A DNA stretch of 40,259 nt from CAZOKN01 sp964580525 (GTDB lineage: Bacteria > Pseudomonadota > Alphaproteobacteria > Rickettsiales > UBA6187). The position numbers and the translations under genes were made by a program. Location: the NCBI GenBank assembly GCA_964580525.1, contig CAZOKN010000013.1:1-40259 (forward strand). The letters are read 5' to 3'. The notes below the pieces were generated by a model, which saw nothing but the letters and a program-made list of their open reading frames with translations, was not told the DNA's origin and did not search any database. Shown piece after piece: positions 1 through 7,024 of the stretch; the stretch's first letter is position 1, and every line of letters begins with the position of its first letter.

Positions 1-503
1 TTATGTTTGTTAGAAGTTATGACTAACTTCTCAAATTCTTTTTTAGCTGTTTTATAAGTTGTATAGACAACACTATACTTGGCATCAGGATTCTTTGCCC
101 AAAGACCAAGCCTTGTTTTATCGCCATGTTTTATTTTTTGTGGATCTGTTTCTTTGTTATCTATGTCGCCAAAAATCTTGTTAGAATATTTGAATAAATC
201 ACCTGAAGTATTTTCATTAATAATTCGTAATTGTATAAAATTATTATCTATCAAAGAAAATTCTACTATGGCTTTTTCTGGCAATCCTTCGCACACTTCT
301 GGCGCACCCGCAACTATAGTAGCCTCACCTGTAGCGGAAACATCCGGGGTATCCAATTTAGCCTTTTCTTTTAATTGTTCCTGGCTAATTCCAAAATCCA
401 AATTTTTGAAATCACAATAACCAGCCTTTGCACCTGTAGCTATAAAGGCAAACAAAGCAGCTGTAGCAACTATATATAATTTTTTATCAATACCTTTTTT
501 CAT
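1..503 (-). CDS. Exported protein of unknown function, cut by the window start
   Basis: The gene reads from an ATG at 503 toward position 1 without a stop, so at least 167 codons are present and the C-terminus lies outside the window. An AGGAG ribosome site sits 7 bases before the ATG. The N-terminus is a clear Sec signal peptide: MKKGIDKK, then a hydrophobic stretch ending ATGAKA before GYCDF, the probable signal peptidase I site. The mature part has two visible cysteines (GYCDF and EVCEGLP) and no family motif I recognise. It follows the PilX-like gene by about 9 bases on the same strand, at the position where pilY1 often lies in minor-pilin operons. It does not look like PilY1 in the part seen. 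A periplasmic or surface accessory of the pilus is a guess from position only. Confidence 0.7.
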   Translation of the reverse strand, partial: MKKGIDKKLYIVATAALFAFIATGAKAGYCDFKNLDFGISQEQLKEKAKLDTPDVSATGEATIVAGAPEVCEGLPEKAIVEFSLIDNNFIQLRIINENTSGDLFKYSNKIFGDIDNKETDPQKIKHGDKTRLGLWAKNPDAKYSVVYTTYKTAKKEFEKLVITSNKH

Positions 504-512
504 AACAATCTC

Positions 513-1013
513 CTAATATTCTACAGATATTATTGTGTTTACCACCTTAGAAGCATTTTTTGGACCGCTACCAGTAGAAACTATTTGATAATAATCTTTA
601 GGCACAGTACCGCCGCCACCATATTCCCCACCGCTATTACCAATCTGTTCCCCAGATACATTACTGCTAGTGCCATTTTTACTCGTGATATATGTTGTCA
701 CACAGCTATAGCTATAGCCATCAAGCTTATTCAACTCTTTTTGAGTTTCATCACCGCTAAGCATGAAATCAAGATTTTGCTGCGATACATCATCAACGGT
801 AGTAGGTTTAACTGTCAAACTTTCAAATGAAAGCATAACATCATGTGCGCAAGTATCTGTTATATGGAAAACTTCTGAATCTATAGACTTAAGGGAAGCA
901 ACGTTATATTCACGCGCAGAAGACTGCATAAGACCAGCACCTAGAAGACACATTGTCACCAATATGAGCAACGATGCTACGAGTATATTACCTTTCTGCG
1001 ACTGCGTTTTCAT
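513..1013 (-). CDS. PilX-like minor prepilin
   Basis: This 166-residue protein begins MKTQSQKG followed at once by a hydrophobic helix (NILVASLLILVT, then LLGAGLMQSS). That is the usual PilX N-terminus: a short positive leader ending in Gly, then a helix without the Glu5 found in most pilins. The ATG at 1013 is preferred over the in-frame GTG at 1016 because AAGGAG lies 8 bases before it. The C-terminal half is Gly/Ser-rich with two cysteines. It is the last recognisable minor pilin in the minus-strand series FimT, PilV, PilW, PilX, the usual order in Pseudomonas-type operons. PilX-type pilins form part of the tip or priming complex. The family call rests on the N-terminal pattern and gene order; the globular part is not diagnostic. 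Confidence 0.72.
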   Translation of the reverse strand: MKTQSQKGNILVASLLILVTMCLLGAGLMQSSAREYNVASLKSIDSEVFHITDTCAHDVMLSFESLTVKPTTVDDVSQQNLDFMLSGDETQKELNKLDGYSYSCVTTYITSKNGTSSNVSGEQIGNSGGEYGGGGTVPKDYYQIVSTGSGPKNASKVVNTIISVEY

Positions 1014-1057
1014 CACCCCAACTCCTTAGAAAAGGCATTAGAACGATTAGCAGAAAC

Positions 1058-1099
1058 TGTTTCAAGACTCCTCCCCAAAGGGTAAAGAGGCTTGAAACA
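1058..1099. repeat. Inverted repeat in the pilW-pilX intergenic space
   Basis: Nine-base arms (TGTTTCAAG at 1058-1066 and CTTGAAACA at 1091-1099) are separated by 24 bases, with a further CCTC/GAGG pairing just inside. It lies in the 158-base gap between the PilW-like stop and the PilX-like ATG, unusually long for this tight operon. There is no T-tract directly after it in the direction of transcription, so it looks more like an mRNA processing or stability hairpin, or an operator, than a classic terminator. Confidence 0.5.
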
Positions 1100-1171
1100 A
1101 TCCCTCAAGCCATTAACATCTATTATTATACTCCTAAATATCGCTTTTGTAAAATAATAGATACACATAGT

Positions 1172-1895
1172 TTATTGTCTCAAATTCTTTATATTAACTG
1201 TCATTGTAAACACATCTCTGTGATATTTATCATTAAAATCAAAATTATAGTTTCCTATAACCTGATCAGGCCTTGTATATTCAGTATCCACCCCTAATGA
1301 ACTCTTACTTCTCAACACAACAGCAACATCCACAATCATTGGATTGCCATTGGCATCATCATCAGAGCCTTCAAGTTGAAAATCATCCACATAATCAGAT
1401 ACTAAAGACTGGCTAACCGAAGAATCCCAGGATGCTCCATCCCAAAGATCAATATCCATATAAAGTGCTGTCCTGGTAGGATTAGTACGTGCACCCGTAT
1501 AGTACGTTACTTTACGACGTTCAGTGCTACTTTTATCGTATATTATCTCAACAGTATCACAACAAGCATCGCCACTATCCGTAATTGTAATCGGAGTAGT
1601 TATAGTACCAAAGACAGAATCAAGGTCAGAGTCCAACGCTTCCCTGCCCGCCATGCGTAAATCTCTGGCTATAAGCTGAATAGTCGGCATACCAGCTTGC
1701 TGCACTTCGGCAAACGCGCGCACTCTTTCATTCTGCTTAGAAATAACTATATATGAAGAATAAGCCCCAGCCAGCACAACACCGCCTACAGCAGTTGCAA
1801 GCAACATTTCCAACATTGTGTAANNNNNNNNNNAATATACTAATGATTGCTATAACACTAATAAAATTTCTCATTTTCAAAATATTTCTAATCAT
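1172..1895 (-). CDS. PilW-like minor prepilin, interrupted by an assembly gap
   Basis: The body (1172-1822) reads YTMLEMLLATAVGG, the start of a mature type IV pilin with Glu at position 5, followed by about 205 residues with the conserved PilW pattern QLIARDLRMAGRE. The ten Ns at 1824-1833 hide the residues before Tyr, where a prepilin needs Gly or Ala. Beyond the gap an ATG at 1895 opens a frame (MIRNILKMRN) only 4 bases after the PilV-like stop, a plausible leader. If the gap were zero the frames would join, but the junction would be Phe-Tyr without the needed Gly and would include an extra hydrophobic stretch. The true junction is therefore missing or wrong. Mature pilin identity is fairly secure; the start is not. 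Confidence 0.7.
1824..1833. other. Assembly gap (10 N) inside the PilW-like gene
   Basis: Ten undetermined bases fall exactly at the leader/mature boundary of a prepilin. The length of ten is the same at all three gaps in this window, so it is a placeholder and not a measured size. Confidence 0.95.
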
Positions 1896-1899
1896 ATTT

Positions 1900-2364
1900 T
1901 TACTCTGTAAACGCTCTTTTCATGATTATCTGTACCTTTTCACTGCTACCTTCCAGTAAAACGGTCACAACCTTCATTCCATCAGCCAGAGTAGTCACAG
2001 TGATGGTTCTATCATCATTAGCTTTAGCCGCGCCAAGCTCAGCTGCAAGTCTTACACACCATTCATAACCTCTAAGAACATATTGATTTGTTTCACCTCC
2101 GGCTGGAGTAGTGCAAGTGCCAAGATCCATATCGTAAGAATTTATATTTGTGATATCAGTCTCTATAACATCAAGAATCTGATTGGCTATCATTTGAGTT
2201 TTTTGTTTTTGTATAGAATAAGACATAAGCTTATTTGACGAACTAACAATGGTATAAACTCCGAGGAAACCTATACCCATAACCGCGGTTGCGACCATAG
2301 CTTCCACCAACGAGAAACCTTTTACATTATTGGAAAATACAAATCTTCTAATTTTCTGTAACAT
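1900..2364 (-). CDS. PilV-like minor prepilin
   Basis: This 154-residue protein has a leader MLQKIRRFVFSNNVKG and the mature start FSLVEAMVATAVMGIG, which carries Glu5 and matches PilV-type pilins (FSLVEVLVA style). Cleavage by the prepilin peptidase is expected after Gly16. The C-terminal domain has two cysteines (LGTCTTPAG and YEWCVRLAAEL) that could form a disulfide. Its start overlaps the end of the FimT-like gene by 17 bases, indicating translational coupling. PilV-type pilins act with FimT/FimU, PilW and PilX to prime pilus assembly and may be displayed at the tip. The assignment comes from the N-terminus and operon position. Confidence 0.75.
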   Translation of the reverse strand: MLQKIRRFVFSNNVKGFSLVEAMVATAVMGIGFLGVYTIVSSSNKLMSYSIQKQKTQMIANQILDVIETDITNINSYDMDLGTCTTPAGGETNQYVLRGYEWCVRLAAELGAAKANDDRTITVTTLADGMKVVTVLLEGSSEKVQIIMKRAFTE

Positions 2365-2842
2365 CTATATAACCTGTCGCAACTGCTATTGTTATATCGT
2401 ATGATGGTAAGCTGGAATCACCGTCCACAGGTTCAACTGTGTAAGTTCCTCCAGATGCGCTGCTGTCACGATAAAAGCATGTATTGGCCATTGCATTACC
2501 AACCACTTCATATTGGCCATTCACTTGCAATGTTTTAGACGATATTAGAATCCATGTTCCACCGCCGCTAGTACAGGTGGTAGTAGGCGCGGAGGAATAA
2601 TAAGTATTGATAGTATAGGTACCGCTGTTATTTGTAAGCACCATACGTGTTGTGGTGCTGCGGCTTAATGATTCATTTTTGATTTTTGTTAATTCGTCTT
2701 CCAAAGAGTTAACAATATTTTTTGCGGCTTTCTTTGTTTCATTAGTATCAAGACCAGATTGAGCAACAACTGTAAACAATGCACCAACGATACCAATGGT
2801 AACAAGCATTTCCAGTAAACTATAGCCGCTCTGGTTACGCAT
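2348..2842 (-). CDS. FimT/GspH-like minor prepilin
   Basis: The 164-residue product starts MRNQSG, then YSLLEMLVTIGIVGAL, a prepilin helix with Glu5. Cleavage is expected after Gly6. The downstream pattern (AKNIVNSLEDELTKIKNESLSRS and short beta-rich repeats) matches the GspH/FimT domain. The ATG at 2842 is chosen over an upstream in-frame TTG at 2860 because GAGGGG lies just before it, inside the last codons of the PilT-like gene, whose stop is one base away. FimT/FimU/GspH pilins sit between the tip complex and the filament and, in some species, bind DNA; that role here is inferred from the family. Confidence 0.75.
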   Translation of the reverse strand: MRNQSGYSLLEMLVTIGIVGALFTVVAQSGLDTNETKKAAKNIVNSLEDELTKIKNESLSRSTTTRMVLTNNSGTYTINTYYSSAPTTTCTSGGGTWILISSKTLQVNGQYEVVGNAMANTCFYRDSSASGGTYTVEPVDGDSSLPSYDITIAVATGYIDVTEN

Positions 2843-2843
2843 T

Positions 2844-4022
2844 TTAATGCCCCTCTTCAAGAGCCTCTTTTGTTATTATACCACGTTGTAACAGATCTTG
2901 CACGCAATCTGCCATAAGCATGTTGCCTTGGGCCTTTCCGGTCTGCATAGTCTGCTCAATTTGGAAGATTTTGCCTTCCCGTATCAGGTTTGCAATAGCG
3001 GTATTTGTAACCATAACTTCAAATGCTGCCACACGACCTGCACCATCCGCTTTTTTTATCAAGCGCTGCGTTACAACCAGTCTAAGTGATTGCGATAATT
3101 GCGACCTGGCTTGCGCTTGTTGTGCTGGTGGGAATACGTCCAATATACGGTTGATGGAATTTGGGGCACCGTTAGTGTGCAAAGTTCCAAATACTAAGTG
3201 ACCTGTTTCTGCGGCCGTAAGCGCCAAGCTTACAGTTTCAAGATCGCGCATTTCACCAAGTAATATAACATCCGGGTCTTCACGTAATGATGCTTTTAGT
3301 GCACTACCAAATGAAGCCGCATCTTTTCCAACTTCACGCTGAGAAATAATTGCAGTTTTACTTTGGTGCACAAATTCGATTGGGTCTTCGATAGTGATAA
3401 TATTTGTTTTTCTGGTTTCATTTATTTTTTTGATAATTGATGCCAGAGTTGTTGATTTACCTGAACCTGTTGGACCTGTAACCAACACCAAGCCATTTCT
3501 TTGAGTTGTGATCCCATAAACTGCAGGCGGCAAATTTAATTTTTCAATATCTGGTGCTTCGCTTTCAATTTTACGCAAGACCATAGCAGGACCACGCATA
3601 GTGTTATACGCGTTAACACGGAAACGCATATCTTCACCCATAATGGCAAGGTCAATATCTCTCTGTTTTTTAAAATGTGCTTTCTGCTCATCATCCAATA
3701 TAGAATGTATAAAATCAGCCACTTGTTGCTGGGTAATAAAGTCTTCTCTCTGCACTTCTACAGAGCCATGCACTCGCAATGCTATAGGTTCATCTGAATG
3801 GATGTGAATATCTGATAATTTAAAGTTTTTTGCGTAATAAACTATCTTATCCAACATCGGCATATTTTTTAAATCAACATTAAGCCTTGGCGTAGCTGGC
3901 TGAGTAGCAACCGGTGTTTCAGTCTTTGGAGCCTGCACCGATGATTCTTGCGGTGATGTAGGCTGCACAGATCCCTGCGCTGCCGGTTGTGCTGCTGGTT
4001 GTGCTTTTGGCTGTACTTGCAT
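2844..4022 (-). CDS. pilT: Type IV pilus retraction ATPase, PilT-like
   Basis: This is a 392-residue secretion ATPase of the GspE/PilT family. The first 45 residues are a Pro/Gln/Ala-rich extension not found in standard PilT (about 345 residues). The core then begins at LDKIVYYAKNFKLSDIHIH. The Walker A loop GPTGSGKST is at residues 183-191, the Asp box (TIEDPIEF) near 210-217, Walker B (DVILLGEMRD) at 251-260 and the His box (GHLVFGTLHTN) at 274-284. The C-terminal AIANLIREGK resembles the PilT hallmark AIRNLIRE. The ATG at 4022 follows GGGAG; an in-frame TTG directly before it is less likely. PilT hydrolyses ATP at the inner membrane to pull pilin subunits out of the fibre. No PilB, PilC or PilQ is in the window. 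PilU is the main alternative. Confidence 0.85.
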   Translation of the reverse strand: MQVQPKAQPAAQPAAQGSVQPTSPQESSVQAPKTETPVATQPATPRLNVDLKNMPMLDKIVYYAKNFKLSDIHIHSDEPIALRVHGSVEVQREDFITQQQVADFIHSILDDEQKAHFKKQRDIDLAIMGEDMRFRVNAYNTMRGPAMVLRKIESEAPDIEKLNLPPAVYGITTQRNGLVLVTGPTGSGKSTTLASIIKKINETRKTNIITIEDPIEFVHQSKTAIISQREVGKDAASFGSALKASLREDPDVILLGEMRDLETVSLALTAAETGHLVFGTLHTNGAPNSINRILDVFPPAQQAQARSQLSQSLRLVVTQRLIKKADGAGRVAAFEVMVTNTAIANLIREGKIFQIEQTMQTGKAQGNMLMADCVQDLLQRGIITKEALEEGH

Positions 4023-4128
4023 CAAATAAACTCCCTGTTTTTCAATCCATTAGAGTATTAGACACTCCAGTATGAACGGGATTTATTAAGAAAGGGTTAA
4101 TAGGGGCAGAAACACTAATACTAATAAG

Positions 4129-4911
4129 CTAATACCCATACAACGAAATATACCAGCTAAGTATCGCATCACCCCAGCATAAACTAACAAGACCCGCGAT
4201 AGCCAATGATGGGCCAAACGGCGTTGGTGCGGAGATATCTTTTTCAGCAAGCTTTGTACCGGCAACAGCAACGAATATGCCTATAACAGAAGACATTAAT
4301 ATCATCAGAGGCAGATATTGATAACCAACCCAGGCCCCCATCGCCGCAAGTAATTTAAAGTCGCCATAGCCCATACCATCTTTTTTTCGAGCTAATTTGA
4401 ACAATGTATTTATTGTCCACAGAATACCATATCCAAGCACCGCACCTAAAACAGCAGATTTTAAATCCGCAAATACAGAAAAATACCCTTGTACTAACCC
4501 AACTACTATAAGAGGCTTAGTGACATAGTCTGGCAACATTTGGGTTTTAGCATCAACAAAAGTTAGAACTATCAGAGAATATGAAAAAACTAGAGCTAAT
4601 ATTCCCTTAATATTAAACCCAAAAAAATTTATCATAAATAAAGTTATAACGACCGTAATAATTCCTAGCGAGATATAATAAATAAGAAAATATTTTTTAT
4701 TATTTCGGAATTCGGAAAAAATAAAAAACATATATTCCTTAAAATATTTATTTTTAAAAAAGCTATTCACAGAATTCTTATATTTCTCATCAATATTTTT
4801 TTGATAATCTTTTTTTTCTTCTACAAACAAACTTGAAAGAAAATAAATAGAAAAACTGAGTATATCTGTGACAATTAGTCCCGCTAAGATACAAATTATT
4901 ACTGAAGCCAT
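4129..4911 (-). CDS. pilD: Prepilin peptidase (A24), lacking the cysteine motif
   Basis: This 260-residue membrane protein carries the two catalytic aspartates of the A24 peptidases: Asp in LTFVDAKTQMLPDYVT and the GxGD-type motif in DGMGYGDFKLLAAMGAW. About seven hydrophobic segments are visible. It would cut prepilins after the leader Gly and may N-methylate the new N-terminus. The N-terminal cytoplasmic part (about residues 30-90) is rich in Lys, Phe and Tyr and has no CxxC pairs or the usual N-terminal prepilin peptidase domain sequence, so methylation activity is uncertain. The ATG at 4911 is chosen because GGGA lies just upstream; an in-frame TTG at 4923 is weaker. It is the only prepilin peptidase in the window and would process all six prepilins, including the receiver-domain fusion. 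Confidence 0.85.
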   Translation of the reverse strand: MASVIICILAGLIVTDILSFSIYFLSSLFVEEKKDYQKNIDEKYKNSVNSFFKNKYFKEYMFFIFSEFRNNKKYFLIYYISLGIITVVITLFMINFFGFNIKGILALVFSYSLIVLTFVDAKTQMLPDYVTKPLIVVGLVQGYFSVFADLKSAVLGAVLGYGILWTINTLFKLARKKDGMGYGDFKLLAAMGAWVGYQYLPLMILMSSVIGIFVAVAGTKLAEKDISAPTPFGPSLAIAGLVSLCWGDAILSWYISLYGY

Positions 4912-5112
4912 ATACGTTCCCAAAAATAGACTTAATTTATTTAATAATCACCCAACCGATTAACAGAAATTAATAACTTGTTAATAATTACAATGTTAAA
5001 ATAAAAGTGTGGTAATTAAAAAATATCGTGTTATACAGGTCTGGCTAATTACTATCCTTTCCTGTCAAATTCTTCAAGAATATTAAGTTGCACGATAAAA
5101 ACTATATTTCTA

Positions 5113-5141
5113 TTGACAGTTACCATAGGTAATGTCATAGA
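5113..5141 (+). promoter_or_regulatory. Candidate promoter of the major pilin gene
   Basis: TTGACA at 5113-5118 is followed, after 17 bases, by CATAGA at 5136-5141, a weak -10 box. The spacer contains an inverted repeat TTACC-ATA-GGTAA (5120-5132) that could be an operator. The start of transcription would fall near 5148, about 50 bases before the pilin ATG. The rest of the 287-base divergent region (4912-5198) is very AT-rich, and I see no clear sigma-54 site. Confidence 0.4.
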
Positions 5142-5198
5142 GTTTATTGATTAACTATTTTTTTCCACTTTCTTGCACTTTAACTTATGGAGTTTTTT

Positions 5199-5645
5199 AT
5201 GACTACTAAATTACAAAAAGGTTTCACATTGATCGAATTGTTGATCGTTGTAGCCATTCTTGGTATTTTGGCAGCAGTTGCTATCCCACAATATCAAGGA
5301 TATCAAGCTCAAGCTAAAATAAATGCTACTAAATCTAATCATCAAACAGTTTCAAATTTCGTAGCTTCTACTTTCGCTCAGTGCTCTTCTGGCGCTTCTG
5401 ATGCCACTTTAGGTGCCACTGCAGTTGCTTGCACTAGCACAGCTGCTGAATTTGCTGATGCTTTCGTTACATATTTCGATTCACAAGACATGAACAACCC
5501 TTACGAAGTTGCTAACAGCGCTGTAAGCGTTGGTGGCGCTCCTGCGGGCGATGGCTACACTGTTCTTAGCGTTGCTGGTTCTACTGTAACTGTTATAACT
5601 ACAGTTGACGGCGCTGACATTTCTACTCCTATAACTAAAGAGTAG
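5199..5645 (+). CDS. Major type IV pilin-like protein
   Basis: The 148-residue prepilin has leader MTTKLQKG, then FTLIELLIVVAILGILAA, a textbook type IVa pilin N-terminus with Phe1 and Glu5. The ATG at 5199 is preferred over that at 5187 because GGAG sits 6 bases upstream of it and because it gives the normal short leader. The globular part contains two cysteines (AQCSSG and VACTST) about 18 residues apart, a possible disulfide. The codon choice is cleaner than its neighbours, it has its own promoter-like site, and a strong terminator follows at once. All of this suggests high expression and the main fibre subunit. Its mature region closely resembles the pilin half of the fusion at 6134. Calling it PilA is reasonable, but the subunit actually making the fibre is not proven. 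Confidence 0.88.
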   Translation: MTTKLQKGFTLIELLIVVAILGILAAVAIPQYQGYQAQAKINATKSNHQTVSNFVASTFAQCSSGASDATLGATAVACTSTAAEFADAFVTYFDSQDMNNPYEVANSAVSVGGAPAGDGYTVLSVAGSTVTVITTVDGADISTPITKE

Positions 5646-5661
5646 TAATTAGCTAATTTTT

Positions 5662-5692
5662 AGGCGGGGAAAATTCCCCGCCTAATTTTTTT
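5662..5692 (+). terminator. Strong intrinsic terminator after the major pilin gene
   Basis: A GC-rich stem (AGGCGGGGAA pairing with TTCCCCGCCT, 5662-5683) is followed by AATTTTTTT. The next gene starts only 12 bases later, so the PilE-like gene and those behind it probably depend on read-through. That would give much more major pilin than the others. Confidence 0.88.
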
Positions 5693-5703
5693 AAGGGTGA
5701 TTT

Positions 5704-6105
5704 ATGAAACATAGTTGCATAAATAAAGGCTTTACCCTCATAGAATTACTGATAGTGGTTGCTATCATGGGCATACTCTCTGCCGTCGCGGTTCCAACAT
5801 ATGTTGGTTATGTAGAAAATTCCCGCGCTTCTGTTGCAAAAAACAATCTTAGAAACATATACCTGCAACAACAACAATATTACGAAGAAAATAATGCTTA
5901 TTACAGCACAGGTGCATCATGCACCAATAGCGCAACAGCTATAAACACAAATTTATTTGCCGGTAAAACCATCCTTACAGATGACTATTTTAATTATTGC
6001 ATTCTGCAGTCAGACTCGGATCATTTTATCGCCCATGCAGACCAACAAAGTGGCAGCGATGATTTTACAATCAATCAGGATAATACAGCTAATTTTTCAA
6101 ATTAA
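5704..6105 (+). CDS. PilE-like minor type IV prepilin
   Basis: This 133-residue prepilin has leader MKHSCINKG and mature start FTLIELLIVVAIMGILSAVA. The following helix and region (VPTYVGYVENSRAS, then AKNNLRNIYLQQQQYYEEN) match the PilE family of small pilins, in which a long polar helix precedes a short beta domain. A two-cysteine pattern (GASCTNS and NYCILQ) fits the conserved PilE disulfide loop. AAGGGTGA lies just before the ATG. It stands directly downstream of the terminator at 5662 and upstream of the receiver-pilin fusion. PilE-type minor pilins promote assembly; the exact role here is not visible. Confidence 0.8.
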   Translation: MKHSCINKGFTLIELLIVVAIMGILSAVAVPTYVGYVENSRASVAKNNLRNIYLQQQQYYEENNAYYSTGASCTNSATAINTNLFAGKTILTDDYFNYCILQSDSDHFIAHADQQSGSDDFTINQDNTANFSN

Positions 6106-6133
6106 TTGAGCGCATTTTACAGAGAATAGAATT

Positions 6134-6955
6134 ATGGCTAAGAAGAATAAAAAATTATCCATCCTTCTGATAGAAGATAACGGCATGTTTTTAAGCATTG
6201 CCTCTGAGATGTTATCAGATCATAAAATATTATGCGCCAAAACAGCTAAAGACGGCCTTCTGCTTTACAAAAAAGAAAAGCCAGACATTACCCTACTCGA
6301 CATATCATTACCCGATGGAAACGGCCATGATGTCTTAAAAAAGATAAAGAAAACTAATCAAAATGCCTATGTAGTTATGATGACGGCCAGCAGACTAAAA
6401 GATGATGTTTTAAAGTCTATGGATGCTGGAGCAGAAGGTTATATAATGAAGCCTTTTTCCAGCGATATTCTCAATGAATGTGTAAAAGAATATCACGAGT
6501 ATAAAGAACGCCAGCAAAAGGCTTCAGGCTTCACCCTGATAGAGCTTTTAATCGTAGTAGCAATACTTGGAATACTGGCCGCAATAGCAGTCCCACAATA
6601 CCAAGGCTATCAAACACAAGCAAAAATAAATGCCACCCGGTCTAACCATGAGCAGGTTACAAACCTAGTTCAAGGCACTTTTGCTAATTGCTCTTCCGGA
6701 ACAGTCAACGTCACCCTTGGCTCTACAAGCGTTGCATGCAGTGAAACACTTGATAATTTTGCGACAGATTTTAAAGATTATCTTGAGTCTATGGGTATGA
6801 GAAATCCTTATGATTCCACTTCTGATCCAATAGAGATTAGCGCCGCAGGAACAACCCAAGGAACAACGTATTTAACCATAGCCTCTCCTCTTATAACCAT
6901 CACCACTATTGTGGATGGCAGCACAACATTAGCCTCTTATATCTACAAAGAGTAA
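6134..6955 (+). CDS. Receiver domain fused in frame to a type IV prepilin
   Basis: One uninterrupted 273-codon frame encodes two complete modules. Residues 8-125 form a CheY-like receiver: acidic pair Glu14-Asp15, phosphoacceptor Asp56 (ITLLDISLPDG), Thr84 (MMTAS) and Lys106 (IMKPF), so every phosphorylation residue is present. Its last helix (ILNECVKEYHEYKERQQKA) runs straight into Ser131-Gly132, then FTLIELLIVVAILGILAA with Phe133 and Glu137, a full prepilin peptidase site and pilin helix. The pilin part (133-273) closely resembles the major pilin at 5199, including both cysteines. No ATG, GTG or TTG lies in frame between Met105 and the cleavage site, so the pilin is unlikely to be made separately. 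If processed normally, the leader would be a cytoplasmic receiver domain of about 132 residues. The ribosome site (AGAGAATAG) is weak. It probably arose by duplication of the major pilin and fusion. Its function is not known to me; signal-controlled pilin maturation or assembly is an inference. Confidence 0.9.
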   Translation: MAKKNKKLSILLIEDNGMFLSIASEMLSDHKILCAKTAKDGLLLYKKEKPDITLLDISLPDGNGHDVLKKIKKTNQNAYVVMMTASRLKDDVLKSMDAGAEGYIMKPFSSDILNECVKEYHEYKERQQKASGFTLIELLIVVAILGILAAIAVPQYQGYQTQAKINATRSNHEQVTNLVQGTFANCSSGTVNVTLGSTSVACSETLDNFATDFKDYLESMGMRNPYDSTSDPIEISAAGTTQGTTYLTIASPLITITTIVDGSTTLASYIYKE

Positions 6956-7024
6956 TTAACTAATTCTTAATCCTTTCCTGATAACATAAAATCTCAACTC
7001 ATGTATGAGGAGAATTGCTAGGAT

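Noticed and set aside
79..420. Plus-strand open frame of 113 codons at the window start
   Set aside because: It is antisense to the exported protein gene, which has a ribosome site and signal peptide; the plus frame has no credible start context.
6446..6955. Possible separate pilin gene starting at Met105 inside the receiver domain
   Set aside because: The ATG lies in the conserved MKPF motif of the receiver, has no ribosome site and would give a leader made of receiver helix; the fusion reading is simpler.
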